Shown: positions 8,395 to 17,937, numbered from the stretch's first letter. The stretch: DNA of 41,491 nucleotides from Bacteroidales bacterium (GCA_016281015.1 JAEEHS010000017.1:1-41491), one strand, 5' to 3'. Notes: generated by a model from the letters alone, not told the origin. Program-made: numbers and translations.

Positions 8395-8874
8395 ATGCCA
8401 ATCCCTACGGTGACTAAGACCAATGCCGCACGGCTGCTTTCCGCCGCCGGCATTTCGTATGAACTGGTTCCCTACGAGGTCGATGAGAACAACCTTGCGG
8501 CGGACCATGTCGCCGCCTCGCTGGGTGAAGACCTGGACCAGGTGTTCAAGACCCTTGTGCTTCGCGGCGACCGGAGCGGCCTGTTTGTCTGCGTCATGCC
8601 GGGGAGCCTGGAAGTGGACCTGAAAGTCGCCGCCCGCATTTCCGGAAACAAAAGCTGTGAGATGCTTCCGCTGAAGGAACTCCTTCCCTCGACCGGCTAC
8701 ATCCGCGGCGGCTGCTCCCCCATCGGCATGAAAAAACCGCTCCCGACCTTTATCCATGAGAGCGCCCTTCTTTACCCCTTCATTTTCGTGAGCGCCGGCA
8801 TCCGGGGCCTGCAGCTGAAAATCGCGCCCCAGGACCTCATCGATTATATCGGCGCCAGCCTGTATCCTTTGTAA
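8395..8874 (+). CDS. ybaK: Cys-tRNA(Pro)/Cys-tRNA(Cys) deacylase
   Basis: A trans-editing hydrolase that removes Cys wrongly attached to tRNA(Pro), related to the ProRS INS domain. The 159-residue length is normal for the family. Family features are TKTNAARLLSAAGISYELVPYE at the N-terminus (residues about 7-28, quoted in part as NAARLLSAAGISYELV), the strand FKTLVLRGD with the conserved Lys, the 'CVMPGSLEVDLKVAAR' segment, and the GYIRGGCSPIGMKK loop near residues 102-115 that forms the substrate pocket. The soluble cytoplasmic protein heads the hut operon with a 10-base gap to ftcD. That link is not an obvious functional one and may be only shared expression. Confidence 0.93.
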   Translation: MPIPTVTKTNAARLLSAAGISYELVPYEVDENNLAADHVAASLGEDLDQVFKTLVLRGDRSGLFVCVMPGSLEVDLKVAARISGNKSCEMLPLKELLPSTGYIRGGCSPIGMKKPLPTFIHESALLYPFIFVSAGIRGLQLKIAPQDLIDYIGASLYPL

Positions 8875-8884
8875 ATCCCTGCTT

Positions 8885-10531
8885 ATGAACCCGATCATAG
8901 AATGTGTTCCCAATTTCAGTGAAGGCCGCAACCAGGCCGTCATCGACGAAATTGTATCGGCCATCGCCGAAGTCGAAGGCGTCAAAGTGCTGGACGTCGA
9001 CCCCGGGCAGGCTACAAACCGGACCGTCGTCACCTTCGTCGGTGCGCCGGAGCCGGTTATGGAGGCCGCTTTCCGGGGTGCCCGGAAGGCCAAGGAGCTG
9101 ATTGACATGCGCCTCCACCATGGCGCTCACCCGCGGAGCGGCGCCACCGACGTCCTCCCGCTCATCCCCGTCAGCGGCATCTCCCTGGAGGAATGCGCCG
9201 CCCTTGCCCGCAAAGTGGCGGAGCGCCTGTACCGGGAACTGGACATCCCCTGCTACCTGTATGAAGCGGCGGCTCTCAAACCCGAGCGCAAGAATCTCGC
9301 CGTCTGCCGGGAAGGCGAATACGAGGCCCTGCACGACAAGATGGCGGATCCGGAGCGCCGGCCGGATTTCGGCGGAGCGTTCAACGAGAGTGCCGAACGC
9401 TCCGGCGCCACGAACGTAGGGGCCCGGGGATTCCTGGTCGCCGTCAATTTCAACCTCAATACGACCTCAACCCGCCGGGCCAATGCCATCGCCTTCGATG
9501 TCCGCGAGAAAGGACGCAAAGTCAATGACGTCTGGGTTCCCGGTACGCTGAAAGGCTGCAAGGCCATCGGCTGGTATATCGACGAATACGGCATCGCCCA
9601 GGTCTCCATGAACATCACCGACATCGACTCGGTCCCGCTCCATGTCGCCTTCGAAGAGGTCTGCCGGGCAGCGGCCGCGCGCGGCATCCGGGTCACCGGC
9701 ACTGAAATCGTGGGCCTGATTCCCAAGCGGGTGCTCCTCGATGCCGGCCGCTTCTACCTGGAGCGCCAGCAGCGTTCGCTCGGCATCCCGGAAAGTGAAA
9801 TCATCCGCATCGCCATCAAATCCATGTCCCTGGATGAACTGAAGCCCTTTCATCCGGAGGAGAAAGTCATCGAATACTTGCTGGAGGACCCGGCGGAAAT
9901 TGCCGCCCGGCAGCGGCTGATCCGGCTGAGCGTCAAGGACTTCGCCCTGGAGACCGCCTCCGAATCGGCGGCCCCGGGCGGCGGCAGCGTGTCCGCGGCA
10001 ATGGGCGCTTTCGGAGCAGCCCTCGCCACGATGGTCGCCAACCTATCGGCCCACAAACGCGGCTGGGATGCGCGATGGAAAGAATTCTCGGATGTGGCCG
10101 AGCAGGGCCAGGCACTGGTGAACGAACTCCTTGCCCTGGTGGACGAAGACACGGCCGCCTTCAACCGCATCATGGATGCACTTTCCCTGCCGAAAGGCAC
10201 GGAAGAAGAGAAGGCCGGGCGCGCCGCCGCCCTGGAAGCGGCGACGCTCAACGCAGCCACCGTCCCGCTGAGGACCATGGAAACAGCCCTGAAAGCCCTT
10301 CCGCTCGCCCTCAAGATGGCCCGCAGCGGCAATCCGGCTTCGGCCTCGGATGCCGGAGTCGCCGCCCTTGCCGCCGTGGCCGGCATCCGCGGCGCCCGCC
10401 TGAACGTACGGATCAATGCCGCCGGCCTGACGGACAAGGCCCCCGCCCAAGCGCTGCTGGACAGGGCCGACGCGATCGAGCAGGAGGCCATGGAACTAGA
10501 AAAACAGATTCTGAATGAAATAAAGATATGA
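8885..10531 (+). CDS. ftcD: Glutamate formimidoyltransferase / formimidoyltetrahydrofolate cyclodeaminase
   Basis: A bifunctional folate enzyme of 548 residues, the length of the fused eukaryotic-type form. The N-terminal half (about 1-300) transfers the formimino group from N-formiminoglutamate to tetrahydrofolate, releasing glutamate. The C-terminal half (about 345-540) converts 5-formimino-THF to 5,10-methenyl-THF and ammonia. Seen in the sequence: IECVPNFSEGRN at the start, the catalytic-type His82 in HHGAHPRSGATDV, and the cyclodeaminase glycine-rich segment APGGGSVSAAMGAFGAALA starting near residue 363. It replaces HutG or HutF/HutG for the last step of histidine breakdown. The stop overlaps the hutU ATG by 4 bases. 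Confidence 0.96.
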   Translation: MNPIIECVPNFSEGRNQAVIDEIVSAIAEVEGVKVLDVDPGQATNRTVVTFVGAPEPVMEAAFRGARKAKELIDMRLHHGAHPRSGATDVLPLIPVSGISLEECAALARKVAERLYRELDIPCYLYEAAALKPERKNLAVCREGEYEALHDKMADPERRPDFGGAFNESAERSGATNVGARGFLVAVNFNLNTTSTRRANAIAFDVREKGRKVNDVWVPGTLKGCKAIGWYIDEYGIAQVSMNITDIDSVPLHVAFEEVCRAAAARGIRVTGTEIVGLIPKRVLLDAGRFYLERQQRSLGIPESEIIRIAIKSMSLDELKPFHPEEKVIEYLLEDPAEIAARQRLIRLSVKDFALETASESAAPGGGSVSAAMGAFGAALATMVANLSAHKRGWDARWKEFSDVAEQGQALVNELLALVDEDTAAFNRIMDALSLPKGTEEEKAGRAAALEAATLNAATVPLRTMETALKALPLALKMARSGNPASASDAGVAALAAVAGIRGARLNVRINAAGLTDKAPAQALLDRADAIEQEAMELEKQILNEIKI

Positions 10532-12546
10532 CCTTTCAAGAAGAGATTCTGCAGGGCATTCCGGCGTCGTTGCCGGAAGAAAAACCCTACGACAAAGACA
10601 TCAACCACGCTCCACGGCGGAAGGATATCCTGAGCCCTGAGGAGAAAGTGCTCGCGCTCAAGAATGCACTGCGGTATTTCCCGGAGTCGCTCCATGGCGT
10701 CCTGGCGCCGGAATTCGCACGGGAACTGAAGGAGTATGGGCGCATCTACATGTATCGTTACCGTCCGTCCTGCCCCATCTACGCCCGGCCCATCGATGAA
10801 TATCCAGCCAAGAGCCGGCAGGCGGCCGCCATCATGGCCATGATCCAGAACAACCTGGACCCGCGCGTCGCCCAGCACCCGCATGAACTGATCATCTACG
10901 GCGGCAACGGCGCCATCTTCCAGAACTGGGCCCAGTACCGGCTGGTCATGCAATACCTGGCCACGATGACGGATGAGCAGACCCTCGTCATGTATTCCGG
11001 TCATCCGCTCGGCCTTTTCCCGAGCCACAGGGACGCCCCCCGGGTGGTCGTCACCAACGGCATGGTCATTCCGAATTACTCCAAACCCGATGACTGGGAA
11101 CGCCTGAACGCCCTCGGCGTCAGCCAGTATGGCCAGATGACGGCCGGTTCCTATATGTACATCGGGCCCCAGGGCATTGTCCACGGCACCACGATTACCG
11201 TCATGAATGCCGCCCGGAAACAGCTGAAGGCCAAAGGACTGGACGGAGATGAGCGGGGCGGCGTCCTCTTTGTCACCGCCGGCCTCGGCGGCATGTCAGG
11301 CGCCCAGCCGAAAGCCGGGAACATCGCGGGGGTGGTGAGCGTCACGGCGGAAATCAACCCGAAAGCCGCCGAAAAACGCTTCCGGCAGGGCTGGGTGGAC
11401 GAACTCCACCGGGACCTTGACGAACTGATTCCGCGCATCCGAAAGGCCGTCGCCGGGAAGGAAGTCGTGTCGCTTGCCTATGTCGGCAATGTCGTAGACC
11501 TCTGGGAACGGCTCGCCGACGAAGACATCCGCGTGGACCTCGGCAGCGACCAGACCTCCCTCCACAATCCCTGGGCCGGTGGCTATTACCCGGTCGGCTA
11601 CTCTCTGGAGGAGAGCAAGCAGATGATGGCCGCGGAGCCGGAACGCTTCCGCGAGGCCGTCCAGGCATCCCTGCGCCGGCAGGTGGCCGCCATCAACCGG
11701 CTCGCGGCGCAAGGTATGTACTTCTTCGACTACGGCAACGCCTTCCTGCTGGAGAGTTCCCGCGCCGGGGCGGATGTCCTGCTTCCGGACGGCCGTTTCC
11801 GCTATCCGTCCTATGTCCAGGACATCATGGGCCCGATGTATTTCGACTACGGCTTCGGTCCCTTCCGCTGGGTCTGCATGAGCGAAAAAGCGGAAGACCT
11901 TGCAAAGACCGACCAGATCGCCGTCCAGGTCCTTTCCGAAATCGCCGCGACCGCGCCGAAAGAAATCGCCGGGCAGATGCGGGACAACATCCGCTGGATC
12001 CAGCAGGCCGGCCGCAACCACCTTGTCGTCGGTTCCCAGGCCCGCATCCTCTACGCCGACTGCGAAGGGCGTACGAAAATCGCCCTCGCTTTCAACGAGG
12101 CCATCCGGCGCGGGGACATCAGCGCCCCCATCGTCCTGGGCCGGGACCATCACGACGTCTCCGGCACCGACTCCCCCTTCCGGGAGACCTCCAACATCTA
12201 TGACGGGTCTTCCCTGACTGCCGACATGGCCGTCCAGAACGTCATCGGAGACGGAATGCGCGGCGCCACCTGGGTATCCATCCACAACGGCGGAGGCGTG
12301 GGCTGGGGTGAAGTCATCAACGGCGGCTTCGGGATGGTCATCGACGGGAGCGCCGCATCCGACCGCCACATCCGGGAAATGCTCTTCTGGGATGTCAACA
12401 ACGGCATCGCCCGCCGCTCCTGGGCCCGGAATGAAGCCGCCCGCTTTGCCATCGAACGGGAAATGAAACGAACGCCTGACCTTCACGTCACCCTTCCCCA
12501 CCTGTGTGACGATAAGCTGATCCGTGAAACCCTTTCCACCTTATGA
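10528..12546 (+). CDS. hutU: Urocanate hydratase (long form)
   Basis: Converts urocanate to 4-imidazolone-5-propionate using tightly bound NAD+ as an electrophile. At 672 residues it is the long form found in animals and many Bacteroidetes, about 110 residues longer than the proteobacterial enzyme; the extra part is mostly N-terminal (roughly residues 1-85, including FPESLHGVLAPEFARELKEY). Family segments include GGNGAIFQNWAQYRL, MYSGHPLGLFPS, the dinucleotide-binding GLGGMSGAQPKAG, SDQTSLHNPWAGGYYPVG, and near the end HNGGGVGWGEVINGGFG. It overlaps ftcD and hutH by 4 bases each, so the products are probably made in similar amounts. Cytoplasmic. Confidence 0.97.
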   Translation: MTFQEEILQGIPASLPEEKPYDKDINHAPRRKDILSPEEKVLALKNALRYFPESLHGVLAPEFARELKEYGRIYMYRYRPSCPIYARPIDEYPAKSRQAAAIMAMIQNNLDPRVAQHPHELIIYGGNGAIFQNWAQYRLVMQYLATMTDEQTLVMYSGHPLGLFPSHRDAPRVVVTNGMVIPNYSKPDDWERLNALGVSQYGQMTAGSYMYIGPQGIVHGTTITVMNAARKQLKAKGLDGDERGGVLFVTAGLGGMSGAQPKAGNIAGVVSVTAEINPKAAEKRFRQGWVDELHRDLDELIPRIRKAVAGKEVVSLAYVGNVVDLWERLADEDIRVDLGSDQTSLHNPWAGGYYPVGYSLEESKQMMAAEPERFREAVQASLRRQVAAINRLAAQGMYFFDYGNAFLLESSRAGADVLLPDGRFRYPSYVQDIMGPMYFDYGFGPFRWVCMSEKAEDLAKTDQIAVQVLSEIAATAPKEIAGQMRDNIRWIQQAGRNHLVVGSQARILYADCEGRTKIALAFNEAIRRGDISAPIVLGRDHHDVSGTDSPFRETSNIYDGSSLTADMAVQNVIGDGMRGATWVSIHNGGGVGWGEVINGGFGMVIDGSAASDRHIREMLFWDVNNGIARRSWARNEAARFAIEREMKRTPDLHVTLPHLCDDKLIRETLSTL

Positions 12547-14033
12547 TCCATCAGATTGACACGCAGCGCATCACCCTTGAACAAATCAAGCAGTTTGCCG
12601 AAAACCGCGCGACCCTCGTACTGTCCGACGAGGCAAAGGCCGCCATTATCAAATGCCGGAAGTACCTGGACCGGAAAATGGAGGCACTCGACCACCCCAT
12701 CTACGGCATCACCACCGGTTTCGGTTCCCTCTACAATGTCAGCATCCCGAAGGACGACCTGTCCCGGCTCCAGTACAACCTGGTCGTCTCGCACGCTTGC
12801 GGCATGGGCCCGACCGTCCGCCCGGAGATTGTCAAACTGATGCTTTTCCTCAAGGCCCAGAGCCTTTCCTACGGCCATTCCGGCGCCCAGCTCCAGACCG
12901 TCCAGCGCCTCGTGGACATGTTCAACGAGGACATCCTGCCGGTCGTCTACCAGCAGGGATCGCTCGGTGCATCCGGTGACCTTGCGCCGCTCGCCCACCT
13001 GTCCCTGCCCCTGCTGGGGCTCGGAGAAGTGCTCTACAAAGGGGAAATCCGCCAATCCGCCGACGTCTGGAAAGAAAAAGGCTGGGAGCCCATCACCCTG
13101 CAGTCGAAGGAGGGACTGGCCCTTTTGAACGGAACCCAGTTCATGAGCGCCCATGCCGTCTGGTCCATCATCAAGTGCATGCGCCTGAGCCACTGGGCCG
13201 ATGTCATCGGCGCCATGTCCCTGGACGCCTATGACGGCCGCATCGAGCCCTTCCTGCCCCTGACCCACCAGATCCGTCCCCATACCGGGCAGATTCTCAC
13301 CGGCGAGCGTTTCATGAATATCCTGGAAGGCAGCGAACTCATCCGCCGCCCCAAGGAACATGTCCAGGACCCCTACAGTTTCCGCTGCATCCCGCAGGTC
13401 CATGGTGCCGTGAAGGACAACATCCTCTATGTCAAGTCCGTCATTGAAAACGAAATCAACGCCACCACCGACAATCCGAACATTTTCCCGGACGAGGACA
13501 TGATTATCTCCGCCGGCAATTTCCACGGCGAACCCATCGCCATTCCGATGGACGCCCTCGCCATCGCCATGTCCGAACTGGCCTCCATTTCCGAGCGCCG
13601 GACCTACCAGCTGATCCATGGACTCCGCGGCCTGCCGAAATACCTCGTCGCCGAGCCGGGACTCAACAGCGGATTCATGATCCCGCAGTACACCGCCGCC
13701 TCCATCGTCAGCCAGAACAAGGGCCTCTGCTGGCCGGCCTCCTGTGACTCCATTCCCTCTTCCCAGGGCCAGGAGGACCATGTTTCCATGGGCTCGAATG
13801 CGGCGACGAAACTCGTCCGCGTCGTGGACAATGTGGAAACGGTGCTTGCCATCGAACTCTTCAATGCCGCCCAGGCGCTGGAATTCCGCCGTCCCGCCAA
13901 GAGTTCTCCGCTGCTGGAGCGGGTGTTCAAGGATTACCGGAGCGTGGTTCCCTTCCTGTCGAACGACAGCTACATGCATCCTTTCATTGAAAAATCCATC
14001 CTCTTCCTCCGCCAGGAAAAGTATCCGCTATGA
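12543..14033 (+). CDS. hutH: Histidine ammonia-lyase
   Basis: First step of histidine breakdown: histidine to trans-urocanate and ammonia. At 496 residues it is a normal length. The MIO cofactor precursor Ala143-Ser144-Gly145 is present in GSLGASGDLAPLAH, and the active-site Tyr54 lies in YGITTGFGSLYN. Other family blocks are QLQTVQRLVDMFNEDILPV, EFRRPAKSS and the 'SSQGQEDHVSMG' loop (near residues 405-416) with the conserved Glu. All catalytic parts appear intact. The ATG lies in the ATGA overlap with the hutU stop. Forms a cytoplasmic tetramer in known members. Confidence 0.97.
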   Translation: MIHQIDTQRITLEQIKQFAENRATLVLSDEAKAAIIKCRKYLDRKMEALDHPIYGITTGFGSLYNVSIPKDDLSRLQYNLVVSHACGMGPTVRPEIVKLMLFLKAQSLSYGHSGAQLQTVQRLVDMFNEDILPVVYQQGSLGASGDLAPLAHLSLPLLGLGEVLYKGEIRQSADVWKEKGWEPITLQSKEGLALLNGTQFMSAHAVWSIIKCMRLSHWADVIGAMSLDAYDGRIEPFLPLTHQIRPHTGQILTGERFMNILEGSELIRRPKEHVQDPYSFRCIPQVHGAVKDNILYVKSVIENEINATTDNPNIFPDEDMIISAGNFHGEPIAIPMDALAIAMSELASISERRTYQLIHGLRGLPKYLVAEPGLNSGFMIPQYTAASIVSQNKGLCWPASCDSIPSSQGQEDHVSMGSNAATKLVRVVDNVETVLAIELFNAAQALEFRRPAKSSPLLERVFKDYRSVVPFLSNDSYMHPFIEKSILFLRQEKYPL

Positions 14034-15202
14034 GCCTGACAATCACGCATATCGGTCAGCTTGCCGAAGGTAGCACCCTGCTGGAAGATGCCTTCCTGAC
14101 CATCGACAAAGGCCGGATCGCCGATTACGGTCCCATGAACGCCGCTCCCCGCGGCGGGGAGACGCTGGATGCCGAGGGCGGAATGGTCATTCCCGGTTTC
14201 TGCGACAGCCACACCCACATCGTCTGGGCCGGCAGCCGGGACGGTGAATTCCTGGACAAGCTGAGCGGCCTGTCCTATGAGGAAATCGCCCGGCGCGGCG
14301 GCGGCATCCTCAATTCCGCCGACCTGCTGCACCGGACCTCCGAAGACGAACTCTATGCCCAGTCCATGGTCCGCGTACGGGAAGTGATGGCCATGGGAAC
14401 GACTACGCTTGAAATCAAGAGCGGCTACGGACTCAACCCGGAAGACGAACTGAAGATGCTCCGGGTCATTGACCGCATCCGCCGCAGCGTCCCCATTACC
14501 GTCAAAAGCACGTTCCTCGGGGCCCATGCCGTCGGACGGGGTTATACCCGGGAGGCCTATGTGAACGAAGTCATCCGGATGCTTCCGCAGGCTGCGGAAC
14601 TCTCTGATTTCGTGGATGTTTTCTGCGATGAAGGCTTCTTTACGCCGGACGAGACGGAAAGGATCCTGTCTTCAGCTGCCCGGCTGGGCCTGAAGGGGAA
14701 AATCCATGCCAACGAACTGGCGGAAAGCGGCGGCGTAGAAGTCGGCGTCCGCTGCGGCGCCCTATCCGTCGACCACCTGGAACGAAGCGGCGAAGCCCAG
14801 ATCGCTGTGCTGAAAGACTCCGGGACCATCCCCGTGATGCTTCCCGGCTCCTCCTTCTTCCTCGGCATTCCCTTCGCTCCGGCAAAAGCATTCGTCCGCG
14901 CGGGACTGCCCCTCGCCCTGGCCTCCGACTACAACCCCGGTTCCTCTCCGAGCGGAGACATGCGCTTTGTGATGGCCCTCGGCTGCATCCGGATGCGCCT
15001 GACCCCGCTGGAAGCCCTCCAGGCCGTCACCGTTCATGGCGCCCGGGCCCTGGGACTGGAACACGAGACCGGTTCCATCGCCCGCGGCAAGCGCGCCGAT
15101 CTGATTCTGAGCCAGCCCGGCTGGACCCTCACCCGCCTCCCCTACCTCTACCGCACCCCCTGGATCCGCACCGTCTTCGCCGGCGGCGAGAGCGTGGCGT
15201 GA
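14030..15202 (+). CDS. hutI: Imidazolonepropionase
   Basis: An amidohydrolase that opens 4-imidazolone-5-propionate to N-formiminoglutamate, the substrate of FtcD. It has 390 residues, slightly short of the usual 400-410. The metal-binding HTH motif sits at residues 61-63 (CDSHTHIVWAGSRDGEF). Further metal or substrate residues lie in FLGAHAVGRGY, KIHANELAESGG and the Asp of SDYNPGSSPS. The ATG overlaps the hutH stop (ATGA). It is the last gene of the operon; a 33-base gap separates it from the stop of the converging locus. No hut repressor, formiminoglutamase or histidine transporter is seen nearby. Confidence 0.95.
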   Translation: MSLTITHIGQLAEGSTLLEDAFLTIDKGRIADYGPMNAAPRGGETLDAEGGMVIPGFCDSHTHIVWAGSRDGEFLDKLSGLSYEEIARRGGGILNSADLLHRTSEDELYAQSMVRVREVMAMGTTTLEIKSGYGLNPEDELKMLRVIDRIRRSVPITVKSTFLGAHAVGRGYTREAYVNEVIRMLPQAAELSDFVDVFCDEGFFTPDETERILSSAARLGLKGKIHANELAESGGVEVGVRCGALSVDHLERSGEAQIAVLKDSGTIPVMLPGSSFFLGIPFAPAKAFVRAGLPLALASDYNPGSSPSGDMRFVMALGCIRMRLTPLEALQAVTVHGARALGLEHETGSIARGKRADLILSQPGWTLTRLPYLYRTPWIRTVFAGGESVA

Positions 15203-15235
15203 GGGGGCCAAGACAGCAGAACAAGAAAAGTCTCC

Positions 15236-17935
15236 CTACCGTTTGATCCAGTTTAGGAGCATCGGATAGGTTTCTGACTTGAACTGATAGCGGTCACGCA
15301 TCCAGAAGCCATGCCCGCCCTTGGGGTAAAGATGCATTTGCGCCTGCGCTCCAACCGACACCATGGCCTCATAAAAGGCCTTAACCTGCGCAACCGGAAC
15401 GGCACTGTCATCCTCACAGGCGATAATCATCACAGGAGGCATGTCCGAGCGGACATTATTGGACGAAGTCCAGAGCGGGCCATCCTCTTTCAAACGGTCT
15501 CCCAACAGCCTCTGATGTGTCTGTGCATTCCCGTATTCCGAGGAAATGACCGGATAGACCAATACACCAAAATCAGGACGCGTTTCTGGTGATGTATATT
15601 TAGTTAGTAGCGTTGAACTAAAATGACCACCCGCCGAGAAACCGATAACCCCGATTCGGTGTGGATTGATGCCGAACTCCGCCGCACGGCTCCTGATCAG
15701 GCGCATGGCCGTCTCTCCATCCTCGAGCGTCACCTCGGGATGACCTTCAGGCAGACGGTATTTGAGAATGAACGCCGTTACACCGTTCTCCTTGAGCCAC
15801 TGCGCCGTCTTGTAACCCTCAAACGTGATGCAATTCTTCTCGTATCCCCCGCCTGGCACAATCAGCATCGCCGCTCCGCAGGGTTTCTCCGGCCGGTAAA
15901 CAAGAACCTCCGGTTTGATTTTACCCCAGATGTATCCTTTTTCATCCAATTCTTCCGCCACGGGGATATTCCTTCCGGGATACAATTCGAATCGTTCCGT
16001 ATAATCTGTCATGGTATTCTTGATTAGATAGAAATGTCCATCCTCCGCCCCGACGACAAGATCACTGATGCCATCTTTGTTCCAATCCACCGGCGTAGGA
16101 CAGGTCGTGTGCCCCTCAAGCCGGGTCGAAGAAAGAGGGCCGGTATAGGAAAGCGGATAAAAGCCGTCCTTACGGACCTTACCACCCCTGAAGAGGACCG
16201 CACCATAACGGCCATCGACAATCAGGTCCCGGAAACCATCCTTGTCCCAATCTGCCAGGCATATCTTGCGACGGCCGGACTGCCCCGCCGTAAGCGCATT
16301 AAGACGCAGCAGGCCTGGCGTTTTGTCCACCATTCCCTTGCGGTTGTCGTAAACGGATCCGTTGGTACAGCGGAAGATTCGCTTCCCTGGAGCCAGGCGA
16401 CCGTCAGCCAATCTTTCATAGTAAGCCAGATAGCCTTCTGTGTCCAGCACGATCAAATCGCATCTTCCGTCCTTGTTCCAGTCGATGGCAACCGGCGTGG
16501 TGCGCCATTGGGTAGCCAACGTACCGTCAGCCGGATCCCACCAGTTCCATGCCGGTTTTGGAGCCTCTCCTTCCCAGGCCACCGTCACCGGCTGGGGTGC
16601 GGCCAGTTTCATTCCCCCGAGTCCGCGCATCCATTCAATCTTGCCCCAGATGGAGTTCAAGAGGATGTCCGGCTTGCCATCACCATCCCAGTCGGCCACC
16701 GACAGGACAGTATAACCCCACTTGCGTTCGGCGGGTCCCTGGATGGACCCATTCTCACCAGCCGTCACGCGGAAGGGCTTTCCCTTGACCGTGAAAAGCA
16801 CGGGGGCGGCCCATTGCTCCCCTCCTCCAAGATTCTTGATCAAGGCTATTTCTCCGGCAGAATTTCCGGTAATGAGGTCTTCTTCCCCATCTCCGTCCCA
16901 ATCGAAACTGCAGGGCGTCGAAAGTGCGCCGAACTTCACCCAATCCGCCTTTTGCATCAAGCGGACGGGACGCTCGAACAGGGGCATCCCTTTACGGACC
17001 TTACCCATATTGCGGACAAAAGAAACCGTTCCGTCCTCATCCGAGACCAGCAGATCCATGTGACCATCCGCATCGAAATCGAAAGGCACCGGAACAATCA
17101 TTTCTACATGGAAATGGATCTCGCCGGAGGCATGGCGCAACGCTCGCCCTTCGGCAAGGACACCGTCCCCTTTGTTCTCATACCAGGTGAGCCCGTCAAC
17201 GAACTCTCCGCAGATGATATCCAGGTCGCCGTCCCCGTCAAAATCAGCAATGCAGGGACAGGGGGCGCCAAAAGTATCTATGTCCTTCCCGGCGGCCTGC
17301 AGACGCCCGCGGTTCACATATTTCCCCTCGACATTTTCCAGCAGATAGACATAACCATGAAGCGGTCCGTTTTGCCAGACACCTTCGCGATTGAAGGCAT
17401 TGTCCCATCCATAATCATCCCAAGTGTCGATGCCCACGATGATGTCGGCATCGCCATCTCCGTCCCAATCCACATAGTTCCACATGTTGGAACGGGACTT
17501 CTTCCACCCCTCGCCAAGGACCGGCCCCTCGTAAACGATAGGGCGAGGCTTCTCCAGAAAACTCCCGAAAAAGTCCTCATACTCTGTATCTTTCGCCAGG
17601 ACATGGGGCTTCCCGCCGAAATAAGAAATCCGGATATTGTTCGGCGCCTTCTCTGACACCTTGACCGCCTTGTCGAAAAGGGGCTTGGCGTTGGTCCCGA
17701 TGTTTCTGAAATAATAAATGCCCTTGTACGGTGTATCTGGGCAGGACACCAACAAATCGTTTACACCGTCCCCATCATAGTCCACCGGCAGCGGGATTCC
17801 CCATAATCCGACCCCTAGTTCTACTACGAGTCCATCCTGCCCATACGCAAGCGGCTGGGCGGCCGGCAGATTCTTCTGAGCAAAAAGCACTTGCGCCGCC
17901 AGGGCAAGCAAGATGATCATCAGCATTCTTTTCAT
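15236..17935 (-). CDS. Secreted FG-GAP/VCBS propeller protein fused to an alpha/beta-hydrolase esterase
   Basis: 899 residues with signal peptide MKRMLMIILLALAAQVLFAQ. Residues about 25-630 form a calcium-binding propeller: repeated Asp-rich loops such as VDYDGDGVNDLLV, VDWDGDGDADIIVG, ADFDGDGDLDIICG, ADWDGDGKPDILL and VDWNKDGISDLVVG. The motif IQGPAERKWGY is shared with three other proteins of this locus. From about residue 665 an alpha/beta hydrolase follows, with oxyanion segment IVPGGGYEKN, nucleophile Ser767 in GFSAGGH, Asp843 in CEDDSAVPV and His875 in GGHGFW: a complete triad of the acetylxylan-esterase/BD-FAE type. The likely role is de-esterifying a glycan while the propeller binds or cleaves it; propeller activity is unknown. 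Last gene of the operon, 2 bases after the YhcH-like gene. Confidence 0.9.
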   Translation of the reverse strand: MKRMLMIILLALAAQVLFAQKNLPAAQPLAYGQDGLVVELGVGLWGIPLPVDYDGDGVNDLLVSCPDTPYKGIYYFRNIGTNAKPLFDKAVKVSEKAPNNIRISYFGGKPHVLAKDTEYEDFFGSFLEKPRPIVYEGPVLGEGWKKSRSNMWNYVDWDGDGDADIIVGIDTWDDYGWDNAFNREGVWQNGPLHGYVYLLENVEGKYVNRGRLQAAGKDIDTFGAPCPCIADFDGDGDLDIICGEFVDGLTWYENKGDGVLAEGRALRHASGEIHFHVEMIVPVPFDFDADGHMDLLVSDEDGTVSFVRNMGKVRKGMPLFERPVRLMQKADWVKFGALSTPCSFDWDGDGEEDLITGNSAGEIALIKNLGGGEQWAAPVLFTVKGKPFRVTAGENGSIQGPAERKWGYTVLSVADWDGDGKPDILLNSIWGKIEWMRGLGGMKLAAPQPVTVAWEGEAPKPAWNWWDPADGTLATQWRTTPVAIDWNKDGRCDLIVLDTEGYLAYYERLADGRLAPGKRIFRCTNGSVYDNRKGMVDKTPGLLRLNALTAGQSGRRKICLADWDKDGFRDLIVDGRYGAVLFRGGKVRKDGFYPLSYTGPLSSTRLEGHTTCPTPVDWNKDGISDLVVGAEDGHFYLIKNTMTDYTERFELYPGRNIPVAEELDEKGYIWGKIKPEVLVYRPEKPCGAAMLIVPGGGYEKNCITFEGYKTAQWLKENGVTAFILKYRLPEGHPEVTLEDGETAMRLIRSRAAEFGINPHRIGVIGFSAGGHFSSTLLTKYTSPETRPDFGVLVYPVISSEYGNAQTHQRLLGDRLKEDGPLWTSSNNVRSDMPPVMIIACEDDSAVPVAQVKAFYEAMVSVGAQAQMHLYPKGGHGFWMRDRYQFKSETYPMLLNWIKR

Positions 17936-17937
17936 CG

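Noticed and set aside
9850..13979. Long minus-strand frames opposite ftcD, hutU and hutH
   Set aside because: Low-complexity His/Gly/Asp/Arg-rich products opposite well-conserved enzymes; typical antisense frames in GC-rich DNA.
15202..15237. AGGGGG/CTCCCT inverted repeat as a terminator between hutI and the locus
   Set aside because: Six pairs with one G-T, a 24-base loop and no T run; it also overlaps the stop of the minus-strand gene.
16034..17656. Open frame of 540 codons on the plus strand
   Set aside because: It is antisense to the FG-GAP-esterase gene, which has a signal peptide, repeats and triad motifs. The antisense product has no leader or family pattern.
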